This document shows positions 1 through 10,229 of a DNA stretch of 64,000 nucleotides, piece by piece. How positions within the stretch are numbered: position 1 is the first letter of the stretch; each line of letters opens with the position of its first letter. The stretch covers positions 248,001 to 312,000 of the forward strand of contig JADNRX010000017.1 in assembly GCA_015501595.1 (NCBI GenBank), given 5' to 3'. This DNA comes from Hymenopellis radicata. Lineage: Eukaryota; Basidiomycota; Agaricomycetes; Agaricales; Physalacriaceae. A model generated the notes under the pieces. It made no database searches. It was not told the origin of the DNA and saw only the letters and a list, made by a program, of their open reading frames with translations. The position numbers and the translations under genes were made by a program.

Positions 1-600
1 CCGGATTAATGCGCCACGCAGGGGATACACGGACGCGTCGGCAGCGAGTTCCAGACGAGACCCGTGGCATTGACGATAGCATCCGCACCAAACTCCGCCA
101 AGAGTTCTTCCTCTTGACATAGCAAATCCCCGTTGATCCGGCGCGTCCGCAAAACCGCACCCTTGCAGATCAGCACCAAGCGGAGCGTAGGCGTTTGTGT
201 CGATGACAGGGGCGAGGTGCTGGTACGCGTCGACGACTCCGGCTTTTGGTTTACGGCATGTTCTTTGACGATATTGGCGTCGCGGCGTACGCCTCTGATC
301 TGGAAGAAGGCGACGCGAATACACTGTATATTCGTGTAGAAAGAGTGAAGGTTTACGTCTGACTGAGCGACGATCTCTTCGTATTTATCCAGTTGGCCGC
401 GATCTGGCATCTCCTCGAGAACTTGGTCGAAGAAAACGTTGGCCATGCGCATGCGGACGCCATGATCGAGATACTCATTTGGGGGGAGCATTTTTTGGAG
501 CTTGTCGAAGACGCGGTACGGGGTCATGCACCACCGCTTGGAGTTGTGGAGAGATACGACCTGAATCGAGGGATCAGCACGAAAGGCTCGAAGAGTTTGA
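1..600 (-). pseudogene. D-amino-acid oxidase-like FAD oxidoreductase, broken and cut by window edge
   Basis: The minus strand carries the middle of a FAD-dependent oxidoreductase of the D-amino-acid oxidase (DAO) superfamily, which oxidises amino acids to imino acids, often in peroxisomes. Recognisable stretches are YRVFDKLQKMLPPNEYLDHG, the DANIVKEHAVNQ block, GVVDAYQHLAPVIDT, and the family signature DAIVNATGL followed by ELAADASVYPLRGALIR. They do not share one frame. One base is missing near position 243 (AAAA run), the frame returns near 190, and one base is missing near 55, where NATGL passes out of frame into ELAAD. A clean intron (GTAAAC...CAG) lies at about 340-400. The FAD-binding N-terminus is not visible upstream; P450-like sequence sits there instead. 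The 3' end lies beyond position 1. Family assignment is fairly sure. Decay versus sequencing error is open. Confidence 0.65.
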
Positions 601-1280
601 CGCGACGTACATCAGTATGCTTTCCGCAGACTGCTGGCGGCCATTCCCATCTGGATATACAGAAGTAAGATATCGGTCGCGCAGATAGGTGTAACACGTA
701 CAAAGCTCCAGCGATTTGGGACGTGGTAGAGAGATCGTCGAAGACGACCTTGTTGGGGCCGACACAGATGGCGCCATATGTTTCGAAGAGCTGCTGATGA
801 CCTTACACCGTTTGAGGCGCAGAACGTGTACGGTGAGTCACAGGTCGGAGACTGCAGCGTGTGCAAGTTCAAGTTCAGCGGGGGTGAGAAATGACGCGTA
901 ATCTGTATGCTCGAAATGAGCGACCGGAGGTGCATATATGCGTCGGCAAACGTACCAAGAGCTAGGAATGAACACTTTGCATGAGCCCAACGGTCAGCTC
1001 CATCGACCAAGGGTCTGAGTCAGTCACTGGCACCCCTAATCAATTCGTCGAGCCCACAGGAGCGCTGCAGCTGGTGCGCGTGTTGAGCGCGGCGCCAGAG
1101 CGCTTTATGTCTGTGCGGACATGTGTCGCGTTGACACGCCCAAATCCATATCGGTGCTGTCCAAAGTCGCGCGCGCCCCGGAGCAGATCCAAGGTCGGAT
1201 GCCAGAACAGATCTAGCCAACTATGAGGTAGAGTTGGTGATAACGCGGGCGTTGCGGCAGCGAGAAAGACGATGAAGTCA
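600..1280 (-). pseudogene. cytochrome P450 N-terminal-like remnant
   Basis: Weak call. On the minus strand about 735-805 encodes QLFETYGAICVGPNKVVFDD, which resembles the N-terminal block of fungal P450s (consensus like YGPVVRIGPNKVVF). YPDGNGRQ and, in another frame, a TDVRRVKLFEPF-like stretch follow at about 590-680. A hydrophobic start (MLADFIVFLAAATPAL, from 1280) could be the membrane anchor. No open frame joins these pieces, and no I-helix, ExxR or haem-cysteine motif is present. The fragment runs directly into the oxidase relic at about 600, so the two look fused by rearrangement. It could also be chance similarity across a degraded stretch. Confidence 0.3.
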
Positions 1281-1469
1281 GCCAGCATGGTGGTGGTAGA
1301 AGGAACGAAGCAGACGGCGACGCGACTACCGAGCAGAAGTTTGCGATGGCATTGTTTGGCTAGAGCCTTGCGATCACGTGATGCAAGCACGCCGCAAAAT
1401 TTGATCAAGTCGACCTTCTTACATTCATGTGCGACTGTCCAGCCCCTCAAGCCGAACTCTTTGTCTCTG

Positions 1470-1765
1470 CGTGTCTTAACGCGTATAGGATATCTCGCAG
1501 ACCAATCTTACCTAGCCAAGGGCACCTCCGGCTTCTGGACAGTGGATATTATCAACCATATTTTGACATCGACACAAACGCCGTACTACGTGTACCCAAC
1601 CTCTTACATGGATCTTGAAACGGTGCGTTTGCGAGCCTATTCGTCGACGAAGCTGACACCGTCGTCCTCAGGCCGAACAGAACGTCTGGGATCAAAGACC
1701 GAAACGAAGTTGCGGATGTTCTATTCCCGCTTGACGTCTACCCACCGACCCATCTCCCAAACTTC
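1470..1765 (+). other. unidentified coding-like fragment upstream of the MON2 relic
   Basis: Two stretches read like protein: GYLADQSYLAKGTSGFWTVD onward to PTSYMDLE, then, after a one-base shift at about 1620, GAFASLFVDEADTVVLRPNR onward to ADVLFPLDVYPPTHLP. I do not recognise a family. A further one-base shift at about 1760 would join it to the first MON2-like residues (KLRILQTL), but it does not look like a MON2 N-terminus. It may be an unrelated fragment brought next to MON2. Confidence 0.25.
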
Positions 1766-4479
1766 GCATTCTACAGACACTTGTTTTCCTCATCACCAAC
1801 TTTCCAGCGATACACGTCGACCAACTAGGAGACGTGAGTGTTCAATATTCTCTCATCCACTATCCTGACCATACATCTAGGCCTTATTACTATGCTTCAA
1901 GCTGCAGGAGTCCAAGATCGCAGTCGTCTCCTCACCAGCGGCTGCTACACTTCGTCAACTCGTCATGTTCGTCGTGGACAAAATGGTAGACGAAGACAGG
2001 CAGGACAGTTCGCCGGAGATGCACGACCTTAAGCTCCCTGATGGCACTCCCAAATCCCTCCGACCTTCCGCACGCGACGCCTTTGCCGTCTTCGAAGATC
2101 TCTGCCTTTTGGCTAATTCCGAGAAACCCAACAAACTCGATTTCCTCCACAAAACCATCGCTCTTGAGCTAATCGAGAGTGTCCTCACCAACTACCACGA
2201 CTCGTTCCGCGTACACCCCGAACTTATACAACTCCTCCGCCATCATCTATGCCCACTTCTTCTTAAGGCCCTCTCTGAACGTCCCGTATTCCCGCTCACC
2301 CTTCGCTGCACACGCGTAGTCTTCCTCCTGCTCAAACAGTTTTCTGTCGAGCTTGAAACAGAGTCGGAAGTATTCCTCATGCTTCTGATCAAGATCATAA
2401 CGGACGAAGATCACCCACAGTGGATGCGCGTTCTCGCCATGGAAATCATGCGTGGATTGTGCAGCGGCGCGGAGCTGATGCGCAATGTATGGGACCGGTA
2501 TGAGGCTTCTGGGAGCAAGGTTTTCACTGCCTTGATCACCGCTTTGAATCGATTGGTGACTGAGAAGCCCGCGATGCTGGGTGTGGGTACGCAGATGATG
2601 GGTCTAAATGTCCCGGCTCATTCAGAATCCGGACCCATGTCGGCGTCTAGCTCGGGGTACAGTCTGGACATCAACGGTGTTGCTGGCATGGTAGCTAATG
2701 CTGCCGTAGGAGTTGTCGGTATGATGGGCGGTGGTGCCGGGTTGAGTCTTTAAATGAAGCTTCAATGGTAAACCCGTTCATCTTTCTCCTCAAACAAACT
2801 CTTATTCATACGACGCTTAGCATAGATCAACTGGACAAGGCCGACTCGCCGCCGATTCCAGAATCCTACATTTACCTGCTTGGGATTCAATGTCTCGTGT
2901 CGCTATGCAAGGGACTTGCGTCTTTCACTGGCCCGTTTTACACTCAAATTGTCATTCAACGTCCTCGGGCAGCAGGCGAAGCGGTGAATCGGGCTCCACC
3001 GGCTCTGGATATATCTACTTTACCCCCCGACGAGGCCGCTACGAAGCACCTCATTATTGTTCAGAACATCATCTCCGGCGGATGGCCTGCCCTCCTTGCT
3101 GCGCTTTCCTTCGTCATCTCCACCAACCTCTCGGATGAAGTCTTCGTCGACGTTCTTGCCAGCTATCAGGCGCTGGTCAACGTGTCCGGCATGCTTGGCC
3201 TCACCACTCCTCGCGACGCGTTCTTTACCAGTCTCGCCAAGTTCGCGGTACCTACCCGTGTTGTCAGCTGTCTCAACACGTACCAGGACGTGCCGCAAAC
3301 TCCTCGGTCAACGGTCACAGAGAACTTTGGGTTGGCCGGTCCTACAGGCCCGCCAGGGCTGAGCGAACGAAACTTGGCGTGTCTCAAGGTCCTCATTGGC
3401 AGCGCTATGTTCCTTTCTGGAAGCTTAGCCGAGAGCTGGTTTAATATCCTCGAGGTATTGCAGAATGCCGAATACGTGTTAACGAGCAGGGCAGCGATCA
3501 CAGGAACGCCCAAGAAGAATCGCACTGTTTCGGGCGCGTCGACCCAAAGCCGCCACCCGATGTTGACGGATTTGGATGTGGACACGCTGCAGAATGGGAA
3601 TCAGCGGTTGTTTGACGGGTCAAAGAATCTGGACGATGGGGCGTTCAAATGTTTCGTGGATGCGTTGTGTAAGTTGAGTGCTGAGATGGTTGAGATGCAG
3701 TCTAGTGCAGGTGTTGTTCCGGACAGCGATAGTATGGAGGACGGGTTGGCGTCGCCTTCGCCTTCTATTCATCATCGACGGCTGAGTGGTATTCACATAC
3801 CCAAGACCTTCAACTCGGTTGGTATCTTTTTACATCTACAATTGGACGACATGGGGCTCACGATGCAATTAGTGATCTGGTGATTTCGGTATTGGGAAAT
3901 TGGGCGGTGTGGCCAAGCTCAATCTCCATCGTCTCATATATCGGTCCTCGGATATCGTTCGGGATAAAACGACTACGCACCTTCTTGCCATTATTCGACT
4001 ACCCTTCGCTCCCCAGGCCATTCGTATACAGGCCGCTAGAGTGCTAGATGATAACCTCGAGACCGTTCCACGCAATCTTGGTTCTACTGGGGATTTCAAA
4101 GAGGATGTCCATAAAGCGGGTGCTCGACGTGCTAAGACAGCAGGTTATGCCTGATCCTCAGGTCATGTCTACGAGCACGAGCGTTGAACTCAGAAGGATG
4201 GGACTGGAAACCCTCCATGAAATCCTCCAGAGCTCAGGACATACCTTGGTTGTCGGGTGGGAGATGATATTCGAGATGCTGGGCAGTGTGTGTAAACCGC
4301 TCCCGATTGCCAGGACGCCCAGCGTGGATTCCGTGTCTGCGCTGAGTTCCACCTCGTCACCACCCGGCCGCACTAAACTGTTATTGATTGGATTGGGAAC
4401 GCCCTCCGAGAAGAGCTTCACCGCAGCGGATCATCAGGGGAAGGACAGCGGAGCAGAGCAGAGCGTAGTCGCACGTTAA
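1760..4479 (+). pseudogene. MON2: MON2 (Golgi/endosome trafficking scaffold), truncated and disrupted
   Basis: MON2 is a large Arf-GEF-related scaffold of the trans-Golgi/endosome that works with Dopey and flippase partners. The DCB/HUS-type region is clear: KLRILQTLVFLITNFPAIH, ALLLCFKLQESKIAVVSS, LRQLVMFVVDKM, ELIESVLTNYHDSFR, then ADSPPIPESYIYLLGIQCLV, FISTNLSDEVF-like and LGLTTPRDAF blocks, LNLHRLIYR, FAPQAIRIQAARVLDD, and RRMGLETLHEILQSSGHTL to GLGTPSEKSFTA. An intron at about 1831-1881 is canonical. Problems: TAA at 2751-2753 in frame before MKLQC (unless a GTTGAG donor at about 2741 is used); the splice near 3820-3865 does not restore frame; one-base shift near 4113. Homology stops after GTPSEKSFTA and a short unrelated tail ends at 4479. 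Known MON2 proteins run to about 1,600 residues; only the first half or so is here, and the extreme N-terminus is also absent. Confidence 0.8.
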
Positions 4480-4574
4480 TGTCCACACGACAAGTCAATA
4501 AAAACAAATTTTCATTATTTACGGCGTGTCTCAGTGGAAAGGCTAGAAATGGCCTCGTAGCACCCTTGTAGCGT

Positions 4575-4735
4575 TACCAATTGAGCCTTACAAGGACCGT
4601 TCCAAGGCTTCGTGATCCTTGCAAGGGTCTTTACAAGGCTTGCGTTGCCCAAGGCCTTGCAAGGCTATATGCAAGGCCCGACCTGACCTTACAAGGCCTT
4701 GCAAGGCCTTGACAGGCGTGGTCGGGCCTTGTAAG
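4575..4735. repeat. palindromic AAGGCCTTGC repeat cluster
   Basis: Dense, imperfect copies of CCTTGCAAGG and CCTTACAAGG, both near-palindromes, fill about 160 bp. The cluster opens with CCTTACAAGGA at about 4587 and closes with CCTTGTAAGGAA at about 4728, so the outer edges are inverted repeats of each other. It could be a small foldback or MITE-like element, or an expanded palindrome. It provides the last codons and the stop of the minus-strand gene ending at 4689. Confidence 0.6.
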
Positions 4736-5733
4736 GAATCACATATTTTACTGATGTAGGAATGGAATTGGAAGGAGCGGAAGTTGCTGGATTATAGCGC
4801 GGTAAATCCGTATCCACAGCAGTCCCACGAAGCCCAGACACTGGCGGTCTTGCAGTAAAGGTTGGCTTCCGACCCAACGTCCAATCCGGATTCAACCATC
4901 GCAACTTCAGATGATGAACTCGACGGAAGAGGCAATCCTCCAGTGAAGACGATTGATCCTGGGCTCTCCCTTTGCCTTTTCCAAGTTCGTTAGGCCTTCC
5001 ACCAGCTGCGAGGACGTCTATCCACGTTTTCCCGACAGGGAGAGGCGGAACGAAAAGACTCTTCTCCGAATAATGCGCGAGTTTGGGGTTGACGTCGAAC
5101 AGGAAGTCGGATAGTTCGTCTGCCTGTTCTGCCTGATGGAATGCTAATTCCAGAGCTACTACCCATCCCCACACTAGCGGGCATATGTAAGTATTAACGC
5201 ACAATACAACACGCTTGAAAACCTACTGTATATCCCTTCGTAATCATTCCGGTCTGATACGTGGTTTTTGCAGTTGCGGACGTGCGTTCTGGCCGAAATA
5301 TATGTCAACTTGTTTGTGGTATTTTCATGAACTAACGAGGAAGCTCACAGGAACCAGTGTTTATGCTCTGTCAAACTCCGACTACGCGGAACGTTCGTGA
5401 AGAAGTCGGGTAGTGCGAGAAAGGGCTGAGGCGCAGGCGTAGTTTCTTCAGTCGGTGGGGACGTTTTCGGCGGCGCGTTTGAGCTACTATAAAAGAGACG
5501 TTACAAGAGGGTTAGCACATTCAACCTCGAATACTAACCTTCTTGCATTAGTTGGCCAAACTGAAGAGTTTTGATGAGGGAAAGCTTCTGCTATCGACGT
5601 GACCTGTTAGTACTTATTCCAGAACATGGCACTGAGGAGGAAACAAACCTGTGAACTCCGAGTCGGTAGGGTTAAGATACGTAGCGGGACGAAGATGCAT
5701 CTTCTTCGTCAGCACATACTTGCGTAGATCCAT
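4689..5733 (-). CDS. uncharacterised five-exon protein
   Basis: Family not recognised. The exon chain reads in frame: MDLRKYVLTKKMHLRPATYL... (from ATG at 5733); intron with GTTTGT donor; exon AEAFPHQNSSVWPTNAR; intron GTTAGT..TATAG; exon NAPPKTSPPTEETTPAPQ to HKHWFL; intron GTGAGC..CCAG; short exon THVRNCKNHVSDRNDYEGIY; intron GTAGGT..CTAG; last exon MWGWVVALELAFHQAEQADE to the stop at 4689. Agreement of four introns with the frame is good evidence for a real gene of roughly 280 residues. The last exon has an acidic, aromatic stretch and a tail rich in proline and threonine. The final 15 or so residues (KARPRLSRPCKAL) are encoded by the palindromic repeat cluster, so the original C-terminus may have been replaced. 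No signal peptide or membrane segment is seen. Confidence 0.6.
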
Positions 5734-6031
5734 GGTATTGCGAAGGACAGGCAGAGATGCACGATGATTCCAAGTAAAATGGTAGGAATGTGACAGTGAA
5801 GTTTGCAATGGCGAGTCAAGGCCTTTATACACCCATTAGCCGAGGAACAGATAAGACCTTGCCTTGTACTAGAACAATAAGTAGTGGTATCAGACCATCG
5901 ACCTACAACAATTCCATCCGAAATTAGTAGGTTTCTTTGTCCTTCTTGTTGTTAGGAAGTGATGGTCTTGGTATCGGCCTCCGGAGAGCAATGGTCTTTT
6001 ACATCTCACATGTAACGGAAGATGGAGTCGA

Positions 6032-6080
6032 CATGAATAAAACGTTGAGATCAAGCCCAAATCGTCCCAATAGGCTAAGG
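6032..6080. repeat. dispersed repeat, copy A
   Basis: CATGAATAAAACGTTGAG, then a TCAAGCCCAAAATCG-like stretch and GGCTAAGG, recurs at 10168-10228 with a few changes and a short insertion. Both copies lie upstream of minus-strand genes (starts 5733 and about 9795-10150), so they may be shared promoter or 5' leader sequence rather than a transposon. Confidence 0.5.
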
Positions 6081-6439
6081 AAGAAAACTTGCCTCTAAGC
6101 CAATTCAAATTCCGCTACGACGTACCTGGCACAGCCACATGCGCTTGCATTCCAAGTTCTTCCTTGCGTCGTTGCATAGCTCTCCCTCACCACCTACCTA
6201 TATATTTTCCCCTAATGATCGTCCAACTTGATGCTCGTCACTATTTCAACGATAAATACACATGCCCGTGGGACGCCACACAGTTACATCTTTGGATCAT
6301 ACGGCGCTATGGCCGAATTAGAATGACAAAGGCATTTTCCGGCAGGCTGCTGTCCACGACTGCTCGACGTCCATTCAAATTGCAGGTCTACTCGACCTAT
6401 CGAAGTGCCACTCTTCTTCAACCGGCCATCTCGACCATC

Positions 6440-7746
6440 TCAAACCTTCCCAGCCGACAGCTTGTGGCCAGACGCCAGCGCGCCGGCTTCACCGCGATCT
6501 TCGTCTCCATCCTGCTCACGTGTCTCTTCTACAACCTCTTGAGCCTGCGCCTCCAGATCGATGTTCGCTGTGGCATCTCCGGTGCTCGTGGACGTCGTTT
6601 GCGTGCTGTGGTTCGGTGCACTGGCAAATCGCAGAGACTCCGTGTTTGAGAGCACACTGCTCCGCATGTGAGGGAGGGATGGGCGTGTCCATGAGTCGTC
6701 GGGACGCGATTGACCGGCCATGACACGGGCGATGATGAGGGTGGGTGCGATACCCTGGATGGCAAGTCAGTATGGTCAATGACTAGTACAAGCAGAGACA
6801 CTCACTGTGATGCTGTAGGATATGACCACAGGGTAGTTGTAGGCCGTCAAGACTGCTGCACCAGTGTAAAACTGATATGCATATGCAATAAGGAGAGCTA
6901 TGTAGATGATGGCATACATAGCAGCTGATTCAACAAGAATCTCAATGATGCCGCGGTAGGTCTTGAGGCTGGCACCGAGGCCGCTAACCCGCACAATGCG
7001 AAAGAGAATGAGGATGGTGCACAAGCTATTTGTCGCCACGGTCATTAAGTAATACACCAGCGACCAATTTGTTCGACTGGCATTGCTAAAGCTGCCATCG
7101 TCAACCCAGGAGATGATGACCATACAGCCACTGACTAAACACAAAATATCAGAAGGACAAGTTTGTTGGGGAATAGGACTCACGTGTCTCAGTGATCACA
7201 AAAAGGGCGGGTACAGCAACAACTTTTAAATTTCCGCCATACAGCACCCAGCAGCGCCAAATCTAATTGAAGCCATCAGTTCAGGATTACTTGAGCACTA
7301 GCGAATGTACACACCAAGATCAGGTCTGCCATAAAGACACTAAGCAATCGAAATATGTCTGAAGGCAGCGTCATTGCTATATCACCAGTAAGGGAATAGT
7401 TGAACTCCGTTTCCATTGATGTCCCGTGGGCAATGAAGAACCGGTCAGCAACTTTCCAGTGCAAACCCAAGATGACAGTATCGGCAAACCATAAGAAGGT
7501 GATGATGCTGGCAAGGGTAATTCGTTTCCGAATGGGCTGAGTGCTCTCAACTAAATAAGATGTTGTTCTGAGAAGAGGAAATTCAAGTCCAAAAGGGCAC
7601 CTACTTATATAATATAAGGCAACAAAGAAGATGCAGGTGTAGAGGCCATGGCAGAAGGCCAGGAGAATTGTTGGATGTAAGTTGACGGACATGATAGACT
7701 GATCATCGGCTACGGTGAGCCCGTAGTCCTCGAAAGTTGGTGACAT
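6440..7746 (-). CDS. seven-transmembrane fungal membrane protein
   Basis: A polytopic membrane protein of the family expanded in Agaricomycetes. The start MSPTFEDYGLTVADDQSI at 7746 is followed by helices in HPTILLAFCHGLYTCIFFVA, ASIITFLWFADTVILGLHW, ADLILVCTFASAQVIL, then (exon at about 7195-7265) RCWVLYGGNLKVVAVPALF, then VYYLMTVATNSLCTILILF and ESAAMYAIIYIALLIAYAYQ, and finally GIAPTLIIARVMAGQSRP. The C-terminal tail from about 6720 is hydrophilic, Ser/Thr/Glu-rich and likely cytoplasmic. Order and spacing match the usual layout of an extracellular N-terminus, an R-C-[WY]-V loop after helix three or four, and a long tail. At least four short introns are needed (near 7595, 7270, 7180 and 6780). 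Function is unknown; receptor-like roles are often guessed for the family but not shown here. Confidence 0.75.
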
Positions 7747-8129
7747 GATGGTTTTTGATTTGCTGACTGGTGCGGCCGTCTGCCCCTTTATATACACTAC
7801 GATGAAGCCATGCAAGTAGACAATGATGAAGGGTTGGCTGATCCTGTGCTGATCTGAGTGAAGCGATGACATTGATAAATTGCAAGATTCAGATGTAACG
7901 GGAGAACAAGAAGGACGGCGAAAAGTGGAGAGTGGTAATCGCCTAGCATCAGCGGCGACCATCTGGATCTGCGGGATGTTCAATGGTATGATTCGGGAAG
8001 ACGATCGCGGCGGCGAGGGCCTATCGTACCTCATGTGCGATGTGGCATGCGGCGAAGATGGACCTATGCGACTTGTCCGAATGTTGTCGGGTGCGAGTAA
8101 GACTCGGACGACGCACATCGTGATCTAAC

Positions 8130-9370
8130 AGGAGAAGAAGCGGTCAAAATAGACAGTGGGTCCAGTGGCCGAACGAGATGATGCCAGAAATGTCGCTCAA
8201 GGTACTACATGATCTATCCCCGGAGAGTGAACGTCGACTATGACAGCCTAGGTCCCTGTGGCTTTGCTCCAGAACGAAAACGTTACCTAGGTGTCGTGTT
8301 TGTTATGATGTTGGCCGTTGAGAGAAAGCAAGCCCGGGGGTCGTCGATCTTTGCTCTTACCATCCTGCTATGCGTGTAGAGGCGCATACGTCTCCACAGT
8401 CCGACTCCGAGTCTCAGTGTTCAGAAGACGACTCGACGCGAGCATGCGTCTCCGGTGTCACGCTGCCAATCCAACCGGTAGCTAGACGCGTGGAAGTACA
8501 TCCACGAAGACAGCACTACGTCAAGAGATGGGGAGTGCTATAGATTTTAGTATGGCGAGGTGGTGTCGGGCGCGGTTTCAGGTTGGTGGCGTTGAGAGCC
8601 CGCAGATGGTACTCGGTGATGCTCGTCCGAAGAGTCTGCTGTTGGAAGGGGTGTAAGACGCGAGGTGGTGGGTGAGTATGGGTTCGGACTGTGGCGCTAC
8701 GAAAACACTCTAATTGTCTACAATACACACACGCTCAGCAATAAATATGATAAAAGCGCACTGTCATAAATCCTCCACTGCCTGTAGATAGCGTCCCTCA
8801 CGCTCTACGACTGCCCACCTGACACCGCTGCTGGCAAGTGTCTTCTTCCATCGTGCTTGAGCATCGGCCTGTGACTTCTTTGCCGGAGTGGGAGTGCGTC
8901 TTGTTCGTGAGTACGGTGATGGTGAGGAGAAAGCGCATCAGTGTGGCTGTGCTGATTGATTGCGCTCAATGCCGCTCGAAACTCGAGATTAAATATCTTC
9001 GCGACAACGACTTGCATGCTTCATAGATGGCAGAGGGTTGTAAGAAAATCAGTGTATTTAAGAAAGCCAAACAATGTAGTGGGTATTAGAATGTCAAGCC
9101 GTACTTGCCTGTACGCACCCCGTTTCCGTACCATCCGAATCATCCCTCGCACTGCTCCTCGATGACAGTTAATCTTGTTTGTTTATCTATTGATATATCT
9201 GCTACTGTTACTCCTGTATTGATATTCTACTTACATGTTTCAGGTACTTACATGCAATGCTACGTGTGCCCCCTCGTCTGAAACCCGCAAGATTCCAATA
9301 GTGGGTAGGACATGATGGGCCCCCCGAGGCGTTCCCTGGATGGACATCTGCTGTGGCAAGACTGCTAAAA
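8130..9370. other. no gene seen
   Basis: Between the 7TM gene and the small minus-strand gene only short, unconvincing open frames occur on both strands. No repeat or RNA gene was recognised. Confidence 0.5.
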
Positions 9371-9375
9371 TGATA

Positions 9376-9795
9376 TCAAATTTGGCCCAGAAATGAAACG
9401 AAGCACAGGCAAGAGACGCTGATAAGCCCACAAGGTCCCCCCGCCTCTCCGTTCCTCAAGCAATCGAATGCGGCGAATGTGCTGGCTGGCAGAAGCATCG
9501 ACACATTAATTGAAGATCTGTCAAACGCTCAGTAATCGACGTCAAAGATCAAGGTGAAATACGCACCTTCTCCGAACCAGCGAGGCCATCTCATGGCAGC
9601 GGTAGCCTGTAGGACAATAGCAAGCGAACCTCTTGAAGTCATCCATCCAAGTCATTTGTTGCGTGTCGAAAAGGCGGGGTTGGATATCTAATCAAAGGGT
9701 CAAAATTGGTGGGGGAAGATCAGGTGGAAATGCGCACCTTTTGCCTTGGAAGAAACCCTGTCTGTCCGGAGAGGACAACATACGCCGTTGTCCAT
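9376..9795 (-). CDS. tentative small three-exon gene with look-alike introns
   Basis: Reading from ATG at 9795, three exons (9738-9795, 9567-9687, 9376-9517) splice in frame into about 106 codons: MDNGVCCPLRTDRVSS..., DDFKRFACYCPTGYRCHEMA, ... FDCLRNGEAGGPCGLISVSC, ending at TGA 9376-9378. Family not recognised; the product is small and Cys-rich. The two introns (50 and 49 nt) begin almost identically (GTGCGYATTTC-ACCT-GATCTT). A further minus-strand stretch at about 9990-10130 contains DLWNREAQLDAIQKAWISWL followed by another GTGCGT donor, so the true gene may start near 10150 and be longer. Support is the in-frame splicing alone; this could be coincidence. Confidence 0.35.
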
Positions 9796-10167
9796 TAGTG
9801 TTCTGGTTCCATGGGCGACGATAGACTATTCCAGACGCGATTGTGAAGGAGCCGCGAACATCGTGAAACTACATATCAAAGAGAATCAAGTTCCATTTCC
9901 AGGCAGCGAGAGGACGCTCTCTCTAGGACCTTGACAGCGGGCGAATCAAACCGCGTCAAAAGTGAGTCCCAAATCGAAGAACATAACGCACTTTCAAGCC
10001 AGGATATCCATGCCTTCTGAATCGCATCAAGTTGTGCCTCGCGATTCCACAAGTCAAAAATTTAGATTCCGTCGATATTGTGGAGTCGAATGTGTCTTTT
10101 TTCAAGTCGAGGATGATGGCGGGAAGAAAAGAAACAAAGACAGGCCCACTTTGTGAAGTGAAGCGAT

Positions 10168-10228
10168 CATGAATAAAACGTTGAGCTCAAGCCCAAAATC
10201 GTTCCAAGTTGAAGGCTTAGGCTAAGGG
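10168..10228. repeat. dispersed repeat, copy B
   Basis: Second copy of the sequence at 6032-6080: CATGAATAAAACGTTGAG, a slightly altered TCAAGCCCAAAATCG stretch, an insertion of about 10 bp, then GGCTAAGG. Confidence 0.5.
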
Positions 10229-10229
10229 A

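Noticed and set aside
2751..2753. TAA as proof that MON2 is a pseudogene
   Set aside because: A weak GTTGAG donor at about 2741 would remove it and join GGGAG to IDQLDK in frame, so this stop alone is not decisive. The truncation and the other breaks carry the call.
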